DNA of 37,846 nucleotides from Acidobacteriota bacterium (GTDB lineage: Bacteria; Acidobacteriota; Terriglobia; Terriglobales; Acidobacteriaceae), in NCBI GenBank assembly GCA_021818105.1, contig JAKAFB010000007.1, forward strand, positions 48,628 through 86,473, written 5' to 3'. Shown here one piece after another: positions 25,073 through 33,619 of this stretch; position 1 is the stretch's first letter, and each line of letters begins with the position of its first letter. The notes under the pieces were generated by a model, which worked only from the letters and a program-made list of their open reading frames with translations, ran no database searches and had not been told where the DNA came from. The position numbers were made by a program, and so were the translations under genes.

Positions 25073-25513
25073 CTAAAGGAGCTTACCCGCGGCCAGGTCG
25101 CGAATAAGGCCGCGGTCCGCTGCCAGGAAGTCATAGCGGGGCAGATCGTGCAGTTTTACCCACCGGTACTGGTGGAAGATGCGGTTTTGAATTTCGCCGG
25201 AAATTTCGTGCACTACAAAGAACTGCAGGTCAACTGCGCCGCCATGACGATAGTTGTGACGAATGCGCGTGATGCGCCGTCCGATGACGGCCTGAAGGCC
25301 GAGTTCCTCTTCCAGCTCACGGACGAGTGCCTGCTCGGGGCTCTCGCCGGGTTCGATCTTGCCTCCCGGGAACTCCCATAGCAGCGCCATTGGCTGATCC
25401 GGGCGGCGCTGGCAAATCAGAATCTCATCGTCGCGCACGATCAGCGCTGCCGCGACGAAACGCAGCGCCGGTCCTGCAGGCTTGGGATTGGGGATGGATC
25501 GGCTTTCTTCCAC
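25073..25513 (-). CDS. Nudix hydrolase, MutT-like (8-oxo-dGTP diphosphatase group)
   Basis: 146 residues. A complete Nudix box runs from G51 to L73 (G-x5-E-x7-REL-x-EE-x-GL, written GKIEPGESPEQALVRELEEE then LGL). The flanking VAAALIVRDDEILICQRRPDQ and LLWEFPGGKIE are typical of MutT/YfoO-like enzymes that hydrolyse oxidised (deoxy)nucleoside triphosphates. The C-terminal YRWVKLHDLPRYDFLAADRGLI matches MutT ends. It is convergent with the transporter gene; the gap is 47 bp with a small CCGGT/ACCGG hairpin. Confidence 0.92.
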   Translation of the reverse strand: MEESRSIPNPKPAGPALRFVAAALIVRDDEILICQRRPDQPMALLWEFPGGKIEPGESPEQALVRELEEELGLQAVIGRRITRIRHNYRHGGAVDLQFFVVHEISGEIQNRIFHQYRWVKLHDLPRYDFLAADRGLIRDLAAGKLL

Positions 25514-25631
25514 ACTTCCAGTTTAATCGCAAAGGAGCAGGCACGAGTTCACGGACGGCCGGGTTTGCTTTGGCCGGCTGAAAACTCGTAATTCACGCGG
25601 GGGCGTGCCAGCGCACAGCCCGGCTCCGGTC

Positions 25632-26435
25632 CTATTCGCCGCCGACTACGGTTTCGGTCTCTTCGGCCGCTGCCGGGCGGAAGTAGCCCCAGAATCGCTT
25701 GGCCGCAGCCTCAAGCAGGGCGGGAGAAGGATTGACGGGAAATGGATGCACGGCTAGTTCAAGCATGGCCAGATCGTGAATCGAGTTGCCAAAGACGGCG
25801 TCAGGGTGCTCGACACCTCGCCGCTTGAGAGCCTCTGCCTTACCCGGGCCTGTGGGTACGTCAATCAGTTCACTCTTGATGACGCCTTCAGCGACGACCA
25901 CTTCAGTGGCCAGCACATGCTCCTCCGGGATGCCGAACTCGCGTACACCTTCTTCGACCACCCACTTGTTGGTTGAACTCACGGCCCACAGCTCAGTGCC
26001 TGTCTTGCGCAAGGCTGCGACGAGCGCGGCCATTTCCGCAAAGGCGCGCCCACGCACGTACTCACTGACGTATTTGGCCGCAGCTGCCCGCAGTTCCTGC
26101 TCGCGGAGGCCTGCGTAGATTTGCACCATCTCGCCGCAGATCTGGGCCTCGCTAACGTTGCCAGCCAGGTAGGCGCGGTAGCTTGAGTCAATCCAGTCGC
26201 TTGCCGAGCGCGAAACCAGTCCCTGCTCAAGCGACCACACCATGAAGCCGTACCCGGAATCGCCGCCCCAGAGTGTTCCGTCACAGTCAAAGACGGCGAC
26301 ACTGGGTTTGCTACTGAGGACGAGCCGTTCAAACTCCCCGGCGGTCCACTTGCGAATATCAGTTTGCGCAGACGTCAATCGTTCCTCAATTCTGATCGAA
26401 AAACTTCCAACTCTATTTTCTTCTAAATGGGGCAT
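25632..26435 (-). CDS. HAD-superfamily phosphatase (subfamily IB, phosphoserine-phosphatase-like)
   Basis: 267 residues from ATG 26435; GTG 26483 would add 16 residues, and neither start has a clear ribosome site. HAD motif I is VAVFDCDGTLWGGDS with nucleophile Asp50 and acid Asp52. Motif II is the Ser of LWAVSSTNKW, and the motif III/IV region includes ALKRRGVEHPDAVFGNSIHDLAML, where the usual GD(S)xxD has become GNSIHD. The helical cap (about 65-130) fits IB members such as SerB. A phosphomonoester substrate is likely but unknown. It is divergent from the rhodanese gene, so the 154-bp gap should hold both promoters. Confidence 0.87.
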   Translation of the reverse strand: MPHLEENRVGSFSIRIEERLTSAQTDIRKWTAGEFERLVLSSKPSVAVFDCDGTLWGGDSGYGFMVWSLEQGLVSRSASDWIDSSYRAYLAGNVSEAQICGEMVQIYAGLREQELRAAAAKYVSEYVRGRAFAEMAALVAALRKTGTELWAVSSTNKWVVEEGVREFGIPEEHVLATEVVVAEGVIKSELIDVPTGPGKAEALKRRGVEHPDAVFGNSIHDLAMLELAVHPFPVNPSPALLEAAAKRFWGYFRPAAAEETETVVGGE

Positions 26436-26536
26436 GGTTTGCACGCGCAGCGGCAGCGAAGAATCCACTTGAATACCCGGCACAGCGGGGGAACGGCGGT
26501 GCCCTGCATTGGCCGGCCGCGGTTTGCAGGGTGGAA

Positions 26537-26588
26537 GCGTCTCCTGCTATATGTGCATTGGGATGACTTGATCCCAAAGGAGAGACGC
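26537..26588 (+). promoter_or_regulatory. Nested inverted repeats over the start region of the rhodanese gene
   Basis: TTGGGAT (26558-26564) and ATCCCAA (26571-26577) form a perfect 7-bp dyad with a 6-nt centre. Outside it, GCGTCTCC (26537-26544) pairs with GGAGAGACGC (26579-26588), which contains the ribosome site AAAGGAG. TGCTATAT at 26545-26552 looks like an extended -10 box. It could be an operator at the transcription start or an RNA hairpin hiding the ribosome site. Confidence 0.5.
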
Positions 26589-26589
26589 T

Positions 26590-27099
26590 GTGACGCGATG
26601 CAGTTTTTATGTGCGAGTTTGCCTGGTAGGAGCACTTGCAGTTCTCCTGTTTTTGGGGGCTGCTCCGCAAAGCCGGGCGCAGTTCTTTGGCGGCGAGGCG
26701 TCGTCTGCCAGCGCGACTTCCATTCCGCAGGCACAACTCATTCAGCCGGATGCGCTGCGCCATCTCCTGCAGTCAGGGGGGACGCAGAAGCCCTTGGTGC
26801 TGCAGGTGGGTTCGCACATGATGTACAGCCAGGCACATATTCCCGGATCGGTGTATGCCGGGCCAGGCGCGGAGTCGAATGGGCTGCAGTTGCTGGCAAG
26901 CAAGGTGTCTTCCTTGCCGAAGAATAAATTCATCGTAATTTATTGCGGATGCTGCCCCTGGAGTCACTGCCCCAACATGGGCCCGGCGTACAAGAAGCTG
27001 CATGATCTGGGCTTTACCAACGTGAAGGCACTTTACATCGCAAATAACTTTGGGGATGACTGGGTCGCCAAGGGGTATCCCGTTGATTCCGGCAACTAG
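26590..27099 (+). CDS. Secreted rhodanese-like protein with CxCC...C motif
   Basis: 169 residues from GTG 26590 with GGAG 7 nt upstream. A signal peptide (about 1-31, ending SRA) is followed by a rhodanese-like domain: LVLQVGSHMMYSQAHIPGSVYAGPG is the first half and FIVIYCGCCPWSHCPNM the active-site strand and loop. The loop contains Cys119, Cys121, Cys122 and Cys127 instead of the usual single Cys in a C-x4-R loop. This could support disulfide or metal chemistry rather than simple sulfur transfer. The 3' end overlaps or nearly touches the TlpA-like gene, suggesting a joint periplasmic thiol-redox role (inference). Confidence 0.88.
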   Translation: MTRCSFYVRVCLVGALAVLLFLGAAPQSRAQFFGGEASSASATSIPQAQLIQPDALRHLLQSGGTQKPLVLQVGSHMMYSQAHIPGSVYAGPGAESNGLQLLASKVSSLPKNKFIVIYCGCCPWSHCPNMGPAYKKLHDLGFTNVKALYIANNFGDDWVAKGYPVDSGN

Positions 27100-27619
27100 G
27101 AGTTCTTACCAGGGTCCACACGCGCCACTCGGGCGATGGATGGTAGCAGCCGGTTGTTTGTTCTTGGCCTTGTGCGCCGGAGCGGCGCAGCCGTCGCTGG
27201 TACACAAGCCGGCTCCCATATTTGTGAGAACCAGCCTGAGCGGCCAGCGCATTGACCTTGCTGCGTGCCGGGGCAAGGTGGTGCTGCTGAACTTCTGGGC
27301 AACCTGGTGTGGTCCTTGCCAGGTGGAGCTGCCGCGCTTCTCTGAATGGCAAAAGCAGTATGGCCCAAAGGGACTGCAGGTAATCGCTGTTTCCATGGAC
27401 GACGACTCGACCGGCGTTCGCCCGGTGGTGCGTAAGCTCAACCTTGATTTCCCCGTAGTCATGGGCGATGAGAGGCTAGGAAAGCTCTACGGCGGCGTGC
27501 TTGGACTACCGGTCACGTTCCTGATTAGTCGCGACGGCAAAGTGGCGGCACGTATTGAAGGCGGTGCCGATCTGCAGGCTATGGAGCGGCAAATTCAGCA
27601 GCTTCTTGCGCTGCACTAA
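27056..27619 (+). CDS. TlpA/ResA-like exported thioredoxin
   Basis: 187 residues from ATG 27056. The start is uncertain: TTG 27083 has AAGGGG 6 nt upstream, and ATG 27140 would leave a signal peptide lacking charge. A hydrophobic signal/anchor (about 29-45) precedes the thioredoxin fold, with the redox motif WATWCGPC (Cys84 and Cys88 from this start), VIAVSMDDDSTGVRP and the cis-Pro segment GLPVTFLISRDGKV. This is the TlpA/ResA group that reduces disulfides in the periplasm, for example during cytochrome c maturation. It overlaps the rhodanese gene by 44 bp with the chosen start. Confidence 0.88.
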   Translation: MTGSPRGIPLIPATRSSYQGPHAPLGRWMVAAGCLFLALCAGAAQPSLVHKPAPIFVRTSLSGQRIDLAACRGKVVLLNFWATWCGPCQVELPRFSEWQKQYGPKGLQVIAVSMDDDSTGVRPVVRKLNLDFPVVMGDERLGKLYGGVLGLPVTFLISRDGKVAARIEGGADLQAMERQIQQLLALH

Positions 27620-27932
27620 GACAAGTGCGGATGGTGCAAGAGCAGGCTGAAGATCATCTGATGCCGTGGTCGAATTCTACAGTTCAAAGGAAAAATGTGG
27701 CGATTCCATTTGAGCCTTGACGCATCCCATATACCGGTGAGACTTGACCGAAGTCTATTTTTGGCCAAGACGCTCACACATTTATCTTGCTGAAACGTCA
27801 AATGATTGATTTGGACTTCCCCAATGAATGAAGCGGGGCTGAGGCTCCCGTTCCATACTTTTCAGATCCATGTTTGCCGCTGTTCCCCGGCGGATGCACT
27901 CTTCGCTGGAATCTATTTGCCGCAGGTGATAT
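27620..27932 (+). other. Intergenic region with no gene seen
   Basis: About 310 bp of lower-GC DNA between two plus-strand genes. No strong terminator or conserved motif was found. Short open frames (27616-27801 minus, 27806-28021 plus) have no family features and the latter overlaps the next gene. A promoter for the gene at 27933 is likely here. Confidence 0.4.
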
Positions 27933-28625
27933 GTGAATCGAAAGCGCGCGAGTTTAGCCGTGTCTGCATTTTCCCTCATTCTTCTCGCCGGGCCGGCACT
28001 GCGAGCGCAGGCTCCCATTGACAATTCTCTGCCGGAGGAGCCATTGCCTCATCGGCGCGTTCTGCTTCTATTCCCAGGATATGAAACGGTGCAGGATCCG
28101 GACATTCCGGTGGCAACGCTGCGCACCAGACAAAAGTTTGAAATGGCATATCGTAAGACTGTTGACCCTTCGTTCCTTGTCGAGTCGGCCATGTTCGCAG
28201 GCTTTGACCAGGTTGCCAACTACGGCCCGCAGTACGGGGCGGGCGCTGGCCCATATGCCCAGCGATTTGGCTACAATGCGGCCAACCTTGCATCGACGTT
28301 TCTGTTTACCGATGCCTTGTTGCCAACGATTCTCCACCAGGATCCGCGCTATTTTAGAAAGGGTCATGGGTCGTTCGGCTCCCGGGTGTGGTGGGCGCTA
28401 CGGAGTGAGGTGGTTGCCTACAGCGACACGGGCAGGGAAATGCCGAACTACTCCAGCATGCTGGGCTTTGGCATGTCAACGACGCTCAGCAATGCCTACT
28501 CGCCGGAAAGCAGCATCACATTTGGCAAAACGATGGAGCGATACGCTGTGAAGGAAGGCGTCAGCTTCGGTCTAAACCTGATGCGCGAATTTGGTGGAAT
28601 AAGCCGTCCGGAAGAGCACCAGTAA
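27933..28625 (+). CDS. Exported protein of unknown function, probably acidobacterial
   Basis: 230 residues from GTG 27933, with AGGTGAT upstream. A signal peptide (MNRKRASLAVSAFSLILLAG, cleaved near LRAQ) is followed by a polar Pro-rich linker and a domain with TLRTRQKFEMAYRKTVDPSF, MFAGFDQVANYGPQYGAGAGPYAQRFGYNAANLAST, QDPRYFRKGHGSFGSRVWWALRSEV and SYSPESSIT-like C-terminal elements. The Gly/Tyr/Ala-rich middle and weakly amphipathic helices suggest an outer-membrane or periplasmic protein. I recall similar proteins in acidobacterial genomes but know no function. Confidence 0.75.
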   Translation: MNRKRASLAVSAFSLILLAGPALRAQAPIDNSLPEEPLPHRRVLLLFPGYETVQDPDIPVATLRTRQKFEMAYRKTVDPSFLVESAMFAGFDQVANYGPQYGAGAGPYAQRFGYNAANLASTFLFTDALLPTILHQDPRYFRKGHGSFGSRVWWALRSEVVAYSDTGREMPNYSSMLGFGMSTTLSNAYSPESSITFGKTMERYAVKEGVSFGLNLMREFGGISRPEEHQ

Positions 28626-28670
28626 CTGGTGAGGAAGCAGTCTGCACGTTAATCATGTTGATTCCTTGAT

Positions 28671-28700
28671 GAACAAGGTACGGTAATGTGCGCCTTGTTC
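28671..28700 (+). promoter_or_regulatory. Perfect 8-bp inverted repeat upstream of the tandem recombinases
   Basis: GAACAAGG (28671-28678) and CCTTGTTC (28693-28700) are separated by 14 nt. The left arm can also pair with CCTTG at 28664-28668. The dyad lies about 35 bp before the GTG start of the first recombinase gene and could be an operator, an attenuator-like switch or a recombinase site. Confidence 0.4.
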
Positions 28701-28734
28701 GGCGCGACCGTGACGGGCCGCTGATAATCGGCAT

Positions 28735-29784
28735 GTGGGCTCGGAAAGCAATACGCGGCTCCTGAAGGACTACCAGGCTTATCTGCGGGTGGAAAAAGGG
28801 CTGCGTCCGCTGACGTGTGAAGCCTACGACAGCGATCTGAAGATTTTTGCGGAGTTTCTGGAACAGCGTGACGGAACGCTGTTGACCGCGTTGCAGCAGG
28901 ACGTTACGGGATTTCTGGAACATCTGCGAACGCACGGGATTGACTCGCGTTCTTCGGCGCGCAAGCTGAGTTGTCTGCGGGGCTTTTACAAGTGGCTGCT
29001 GCTGGACCGGCGCATTCATCACGATCCCACCGTCAATATCGAGTCACCCAAAGCCTGGAAGGTGCTGCCGAAGTCGCTGGCGGAGCCTGAGGTGGGCGAG
29101 ATGCTGGAGCGCGCGGCGATGCAGGCTTCGCATCCCAAGGCTCGAGCGACGGAGCTGCGTGACCGCGCCATTCTTGAGCTCCTGTACGCAGGCGGACTTC
29201 GGGTCTCTGAGGTGGCCTCGCTGACGACGGGTGATCTTGCACTGGATGCCGGGCGCGTGCAGGTGCGGGGCAAGGGCGACAAGGAGCGTATTGTTCCGCT
29301 GGGTCGGACCGCAATTGAAGCCCTGGAGATGTACCTGCGCGAGGGGCGGCCGCATCTGGCGCGCATCAGCTCAAGCCGACGGGCAGGCGAGGCACGAACT
29401 GCCGCAGTGCGGCCCGCCGCCAACCAACAGGATGCCGTGCGGTTGTTTCTTTCTCTGCGTGGCATGCCGCTGACGCGCCAGTGGATATGGCATCTGGTGA
29501 AGATGGCCAACAGCGCGGCAAGCCCGCACATGCTGCGGCACAGCTGCGCCACGCACATGGTGGAACACGGCGCGGACCTGCGCAGTGTCCAGTTGCTGCT
29601 GGGACATGCGGACATTTCAACGACGCAGGTGTATACCCACCTGGCACTGGGACGACTGAAGGCGGTGCATCGCGCACATCATCCGCGTGCTACAGCCCGG
29701 AATGTGGCAAGTGAAGAAGCCGCTGCTGCGAACCACGACGACAGTGTGGAGGCGGAGCGTGAGCCACATGAGGAGCGGGCATGA
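28735..29784 (+). CDS. XerC/XerD-type tyrosine recombinase (first of a tandem pair)
   Basis: 349 residues from GTG 28735. The N-terminal SAM-like core-binding domain ([23 protein letters not shown]) and catalytic domain carry all active-site residues: R156 (GGLRVSE), K180 (RGKGDKER), H265 and R268 ([11 protein letters not shown]), H291 (LLGHADIS) and Tyr300 (TTQVYTHL). It is about 50 residues longer than classical XerD because of an insertion at 211-232 ([20 protein letters not shown]) and an acidic C-terminal tail of some 35 residues. It may serve chromosome dimer resolution at dif together with the next gene, with which it overlaps by 4 bp, or act as a mobile-element integrase. Confidence 0.92.
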   Translation: MGSESNTRLLKDYQAYLRVEKGLRPLTCEAYDSDLKIFAEFLEQRDGTLLTALQQDVTGFLEHLRTHGIDSRSSARKLSCLRGFYKWLLLDRRIHHDPTVNIESPKAWKVLPKSLAEPEVGEMLERAAMQASHPKARATELRDRAILELLYAGGLRVSEVASLTTGDLALDAGRVQVRGKGDKERIVPLGRTAIEALEMYLREGRPHLARISSSRRAGEARTAAVRPAANQQDAVRLFLSLRGMPLTRQWIWHLVKMANSAASPHMLRHSCATHMVEHGADLRSVQLLLGHADISTTQVYTHLALGRLKAVHRAHHPRATARNVASEEAAAANHDDSVEAEREPHEERA

Positions 29785-30758
29785 GCACGGAGGAACTGAG
29801 CGCACAAACGCCAGCGCTGAAGATGCTGGTCAGCGAGTATCTGCGCATGCTTGCCAATGAGCGTGGCGCCTCAATGCATACGCTGCGCGCCTATGAGCGC
29901 GAGTTGCATAGCTTTGCCGCGTATATGGTGGAGCGATACGGCGGCGGGACGACTGCTGAACGGATCGAGCACACGCAGATTCGTGCCTATCTGGGTACAC
30001 TGTATGAGCGCGGGCTCTCGAAGGCCTCCGCGACTCGGGCGCTAGCGGCTATTCGTAGCTGGTTCAAATGGCTGGCGCGTACGGGACGCGTGGAGCAGAA
30101 CGTGGCCTCGCTGGTGGCCACTCCGAAATTGCCGAAACACCTGCCGCGCGTACCCTCCATTGAGCAGATGAATCGCGCGGTGGATACAGTAAGTGATGAC
30201 GCGGCGAGCTGGCCTGCTCGGGACAAGGCAATTCTGGAACTGCTCTACGGTTGCGGCATCCGTAACGCGGAGTTGACAGGCCTGAATGTGAGCGATATTC
30301 ACTGGGCCAATGAAGCGATCCTGGTGCGCGGCAAAGGGCAGAAACAGCGCTATGTGCCGCTGGGGGATTCGGCTGCCATGGCATTGCGCGCTTATCTTGC
30401 GGAGCGCGAGGCGCGGCTGGCAGCAATAAGGCCGGGCAAAGCAGTTGGTACCCCGGCCTTGTTCGTCAATCTTCGCTTGCGGGGCCTGCAAAAGGCCGGT
30501 GGCGAGGCGCGACTGACAACGCGCAGTGTGGGCCGCATCGTAAAGCGCATTGCCATTCTGCGTGGGCTTTCTGCCGATGTACACCCACACACGCTGCGCC
30601 ATGCCTTTGGCACGCACCTACTAGAGGAGGGTGCCGACCTGCGCGCCATTCAGGAGTTGCTGGGACACGAGCGGCTTTCCACGACGCAGCGCTACACGCA
30701 ACTGACGACGGCGCAGTTGACGCAGGTGTACGACCGGACGCATCCGCGCGCACGATGA
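29781..30758 (+). CDS. XerC/XerD-type tyrosine recombinase (second of a tandem pair)
   Basis: 325 residues, starting at the ATG that overlaps the stop of the first recombinase (ATGA). The core-binding domain shows [26 protein letters not shown]. Catalytic residues are R161 (GCGIRNAEL), K185 (RGKGQKQR), H270 and R273 ([13 protein letters not shown]), H296 ([13 protein letters not shown]) and Tyr305. Length and layout are close to classical XerC. The coupling of two complete recombinase genes suggests that they act as a heteromer, as XerC and XerD do. It ends 15 bp before the convergent Wzi-like gene. Confidence 0.93.
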   Translation: MSTEELSAQTPALKMLVSEYLRMLANERGASMHTLRAYERELHSFAAYMVERYGGGTTAERIEHTQIRAYLGTLYERGLSKASATRALAAIRSWFKWLARTGRVEQNVASLVATPKLPKHLPRVPSIEQMNRAVDTVSDDAASWPARDKAILELLYGCGIRNAELTGLNVSDIHWANEAILVRGKGQKQRYVPLGDSAAMALRAYLAEREARLAAIRPGKAVGTPALFVNLRLRGLQKAGGEARLTTRSVGRIVKRIAILRGLSADVHPHTLRHAFGTHLLEEGADLRAIQELLGHERLSTTQRYTQLTTAQLTQVYDRTHPRAR

Positions 30759-30773
30759 CCGCGGCAATAGTGC

Positions 30774-32567
30774 TTAGAAGCTGGCCTTGCTCTTCGGGTA
30801 CCAGGTTAGCCGGATATTGGTTGTTGTCACGGTCTGTTGGCCTGGTTTGTAGATGGGTGCCTTCCAGTGTTCGAGCGTGAAGCTGCCGTCCAGTTCGACA
30901 TCCTTGCCAATGCGCTTGACGGCCTGGAAGCTGATGTCATTCAGCGTGGTGCCGCCGTGGATGAAGTCCTTTGCGGCTTTCTGATTGCGCAGACCAACCT
31001 GCAACCATTCATTGCCGCTGAGGTGGTAGGTAATCCAGCCCTGGCCGCCTTTGTCTTCACGCCCGATCCAGTCGCCAAAGAGCACACCCTTGTTGGTGTA
31101 GCCCTGCTTCTGGATGATCTCCCAGTACATGAAGCGCCCGCCGTTGCTGTTGGTGATGGAGGGATCGGTGGAGGCGGCTTCAACGCGCACATCGAGGCGG
31201 GGAATGCCGGGCACGTGCGAGAGATAGATGCCGGGGCGTATGGCGGCGCGGCGTGGCGCATCGATGGGCGAAACGTCGTCGTGGACCTCTGAATCGCTGT
31301 AGAGCGTGAGCCAGTTGCGGACGAAGGGGAGACGATAAGAGAAGTCAAAAGCGCCGAAGCGGGCGCCGGGATCCTGCGAGCTTTGTTTTTCCTCAGGGCT
31401 TACATTCGAAATGCTGAAGAAGCTGCGGAGGAAGGTATGTAACGTAACGGGCACGTGGTCTTTTCCGCCCCAGATGACGGTGCGCTGAAAACCGAACTCC
31501 AGGTTCTCAGTGGGGCGAAAGCTGATTTGTTCGACATGCATCCACGGGGAGTTCGGAACAACGTGGCCCTGTAGCGGGCCCACCATGAAGTCGTAGCGAA
31601 AGGGACCGGTGAGGCGGGAAAGCAGGGGGATGCGAAGCGGCTCAATGCGGTCAATGCGAAAGGAGTAAACATTGTCAGCATTATTGGAGTAGGCCATGCC
31701 GCTGCCGAGGGCGGGGCCGAGCCACTCGTCCTGCTTGCCGAAGGCGATCTCGTGGTTGAGCACGTGCACGGAGACATAGGCCTCCAACAGGCGGAAAACG
31801 GCGACCGAGTCAATGGGCCCGCGTGGAATGGTGGCCTGATTGTAAGGCAGGCCCGTGGCCGGATTGATGTAGGGAATCTGATCGATGGCCGATAGTTGTT
31901 GCGCGAGTTCTGTGGAATAGCCCGCAGTGGAAGGTGCGTATTGGAATTCGCCCCGTGCATACAGGAGGAATCGTCCGGCACCCGCGTAACCACTGGCGCC
32001 GGTGTAGCTGTTGAATCCGCCCGCGTAGGGGCGGCCGTAATCGTTGATGATCGTCTGGCCGAGGTGAAAGCTGTCGCGCAGGGGCGTGCCGGAGATAGGG
32101 CGCGCAATGGTGTAGACGGATTCGATGCGCGTGTTGCCCTGGAGGGTGCCGCATGGACCTTGCATCTCCGGCGAGAGTTCGTAGGTCAGCGCATCGTAGA
32201 TCTCCTGTGCCTGATCGGTGGCTGGTCCTGGGTCGGCATCTTCAATGCGCGCGCCGGATTCCTCCAGCATGTGGCTCACGCTGGCGCGGGTCCAGGGGCG
32301 CATTCCGAGAAAGACGTTGTCGATGAAGCCGAGCGAGTAGAGACGCAGCACGGCGGGATAGATCCAACTGTCGAGGGGAATGAAGGGCGAGTCCAAAATG
32401 GATGGCTGACAGACAGGCGTAGGGCGGCTGGGATCAACGCCCAACTGTGGAACGGCGGCGGGCGGCGGAGCAGCCGCCAGCGGGCTCGCAATGGCACAAA
32501 GAAGCGCAGCCAGCAGAGTTGCTTGTCGGGTGACTGGGGAATGGGCCATGCGCCGGCTCACCTTCAT
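30774..32567 (-). CDS. Capsule assembly Wzi-family outer-membrane protein
   Basis: 597 residues with a signal peptide (MKVSRRMAHSPVTRQATLLAALLCAIASPLA). The mature protein starts with a helical region (DSWIYPAVLRLYSLGFIDNVFLGMRPWTRASVSHMLEE), followed by an 18-strand-type barrel pattern. Wzi-like elements are NHEIAFGKQDEWLGPALGSGMAYSNNADN, YDFMVGPLQGHVVPNSPWMHVEQISFRPTENLEFGFQRTVIWGG and the aromatic C-terminal strand (TTTNIRLTWYPKSKASF). Wzi helps anchor capsular polysaccharide to the outer surface. No capsule biosynthesis genes are nearby, so the ligand is unknown. Confidence 0.9.
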   Translation of the reverse strand: MKVSRRMAHSPVTRQATLLAALLCAIASPLAAAPPPAAVPQLGVDPSRPTPVCQPSILDSPFIPLDSWIYPAVLRLYSLGFIDNVFLGMRPWTRASVSHMLEESGARIEDADPGPATDQAQEIYDALTYELSPEMQGPCGTLQGNTRIESVYTIARPISGTPLRDSFHLGQTIINDYGRPYAGGFNSYTGASGYAGAGRFLLYARGEFQYAPSTAGYSTELAQQLSAIDQIPYINPATGLPYNQATIPRGPIDSVAVFRLLEAYVSVHVLNHEIAFGKQDEWLGPALGSGMAYSNNADNVYSFRIDRIEPLRIPLLSRLTGPFRYDFMVGPLQGHVVPNSPWMHVEQISFRPTENLEFGFQRTVIWGGKDHVPVTLHTFLRSFFSISNVSPEEKQSSQDPGARFGAFDFSYRLPFVRNWLTLYSDSEVHDDVSPIDAPRRAAIRPGIYLSHVPGIPRLDVRVEAASTDPSITNSNGGRFMYWEIIQKQGYTNKGVLFGDWIGREDKGGQGWITYHLSGNEWLQVGLRNQKAAKDFIHGGTTLNDISFQAVKRIGKDVELDGSFTLEHWKAPIYKPGQQTVTTTNIRLTWYPKSKASF

Positions 32568-32631
32568 CCACTCACTCTACCATTGAGGTCGTTGAGCCAA
32601 AGGGTTCGGCGGCAATCCCGCAACCGTGTTG

Positions 32632-33573
32632 TCAGCGATTATTGGCTGCGGTTCCCATCTCACGCCGTACGCTAGCGACCATTTTTCGCTTGAGAGCCGG
32701 GTTCAAGATGCCTTTGCGAAGCAGGTAGGCTTCCATTTTTCGAATGGGATCGCTGGTATCGGGGAGTTTAGACGACGTAGCGGCGGAGGCTTCAAGAATT
32801 CTGCACTCGATCAGCGTGGGGCCACGGCCCATGCGTGCCCGGGCGATGGACTCATAGGCAACGCGATAAACGGCAACGGCGTCGTGGCCGTCGACGGTGA
32901 TCGTGGGGATGCGGTGCGTGTATGCATGGGCGGCGATGGCGTCAAACTGAGCTTGTGCGGCAAGGCCCTCGGCCTCACTGCGGGCCGATTGCTGGCAGGC
33001 GAAGAGAATTGGCAACTGCTGCTGAGCGGCAAAGGCGAGTGCTTCACGCCATGCCCCGGGTGCCGGAGCAAAGCCGTTGCAGAGCACGGCGGCAATCCTG
33101 CTGCCACTGGTCATCTTCAAGGTGTAGGCGACGCCGCAGGCTGTGTGAAGTTGCGCATCGGCAGACGGAGCAGGCGGAATCACGCGCGCAGATGCACACT
33201 TGATGCGCTTGAGCATGCGATTGGGACGCCACGCAGCGGCATCGCCGGAGAAGAAGGTTTGTTGCAATTCTGAGACGGGCATGCCCTTGAGGTAGGCTGC
33301 TGCGCAATCTTCCCGTGCGAGGCTGAGAGCGTCCTCGGGCAGCAGATCGACAACTATCCCGGCCAGAGTTGCTTCGTGCCCGAGGGCAGGCGCGGGCAGG
33401 GTGCGCTTGCCGCTGCGCGGTGCCTGTGCGAATTGCCGTGCAAGCATACGGCACTTGAGCATCGCCCAATAGAGGGTGAGGAGCTTTTCATTGGGAATCA
33501 GGGAAAAGCCCTCTTGCGCTGGCTGGGTTGGCGTGGCGGCGGATGATTCCTGGGTTGCTCTGCGGGCCGTCAT
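32632..33573 (-). CDS. Degenerate 2-oxoacid dehydrogenase E1-alpha-like protein
   Basis: 313 residues from ATG 33573. The frame is open to 33657, but that would overlap argJ by 38 bp. The fold of a PDH E1-alpha subunit can be followed: LLTLYWAMLKCRMLARQF, ALGHEATLAGIVVDLLPEDALSLAREDCAAAYLKG, LKMTSGSRIAAVLCNGFAPAPGAWREALAFAAQQQLPILFACQQ and RMGRGPTLIECRILEAS. The thiamine-diphosphate/Mg motif GDGA...N(N) is missing: GFAPAPG stands where GDGATxxG is expected, and ACQQ replaces CENN. The HMH segment before it is also absent. No E1-beta gene is adjacent. It is probably a non-catalytic paralogue with a structural or regulatory role (inferred). Confidence 0.78.
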   Translation of the reverse strand: MTARRATQESSAATPTQPAQEGFSLIPNEKLLTLYWAMLKCRMLARQFAQAPRSGKRTLPAPALGHEATLAGIVVDLLPEDALSLAREDCAAAYLKGMPVSELQQTFFSGDAAAWRPNRMLKRIKCASARVIPPAPSADAQLHTACGVAYTLKMTSGSRIAAVLCNGFAPAPGAWREALAFAAQQQLPILFACQQSARSEAEGLAAQAQFDAIAAHAYTHRIPTITVDGHDAVAVYRVAYESIARARMGRGPTLIECRILEASAATSSKLPDTSDPIRKMEAYLLRKGILNPALKRKMVASVRREMGTAANNR

Positions 33574-33619
33574 CGTCGCGTGTTGAACCTCGTGTTGATG
33601 TGTGTGCGGCGTAGTGCCG

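Noticed and set aside
28640..28735. Possible dif site before the recombinase genes
   Set aside because: No 11-6-11 arrangement resembling the bacterial dif consensus was found; only the wider 8-bp dyad is present.
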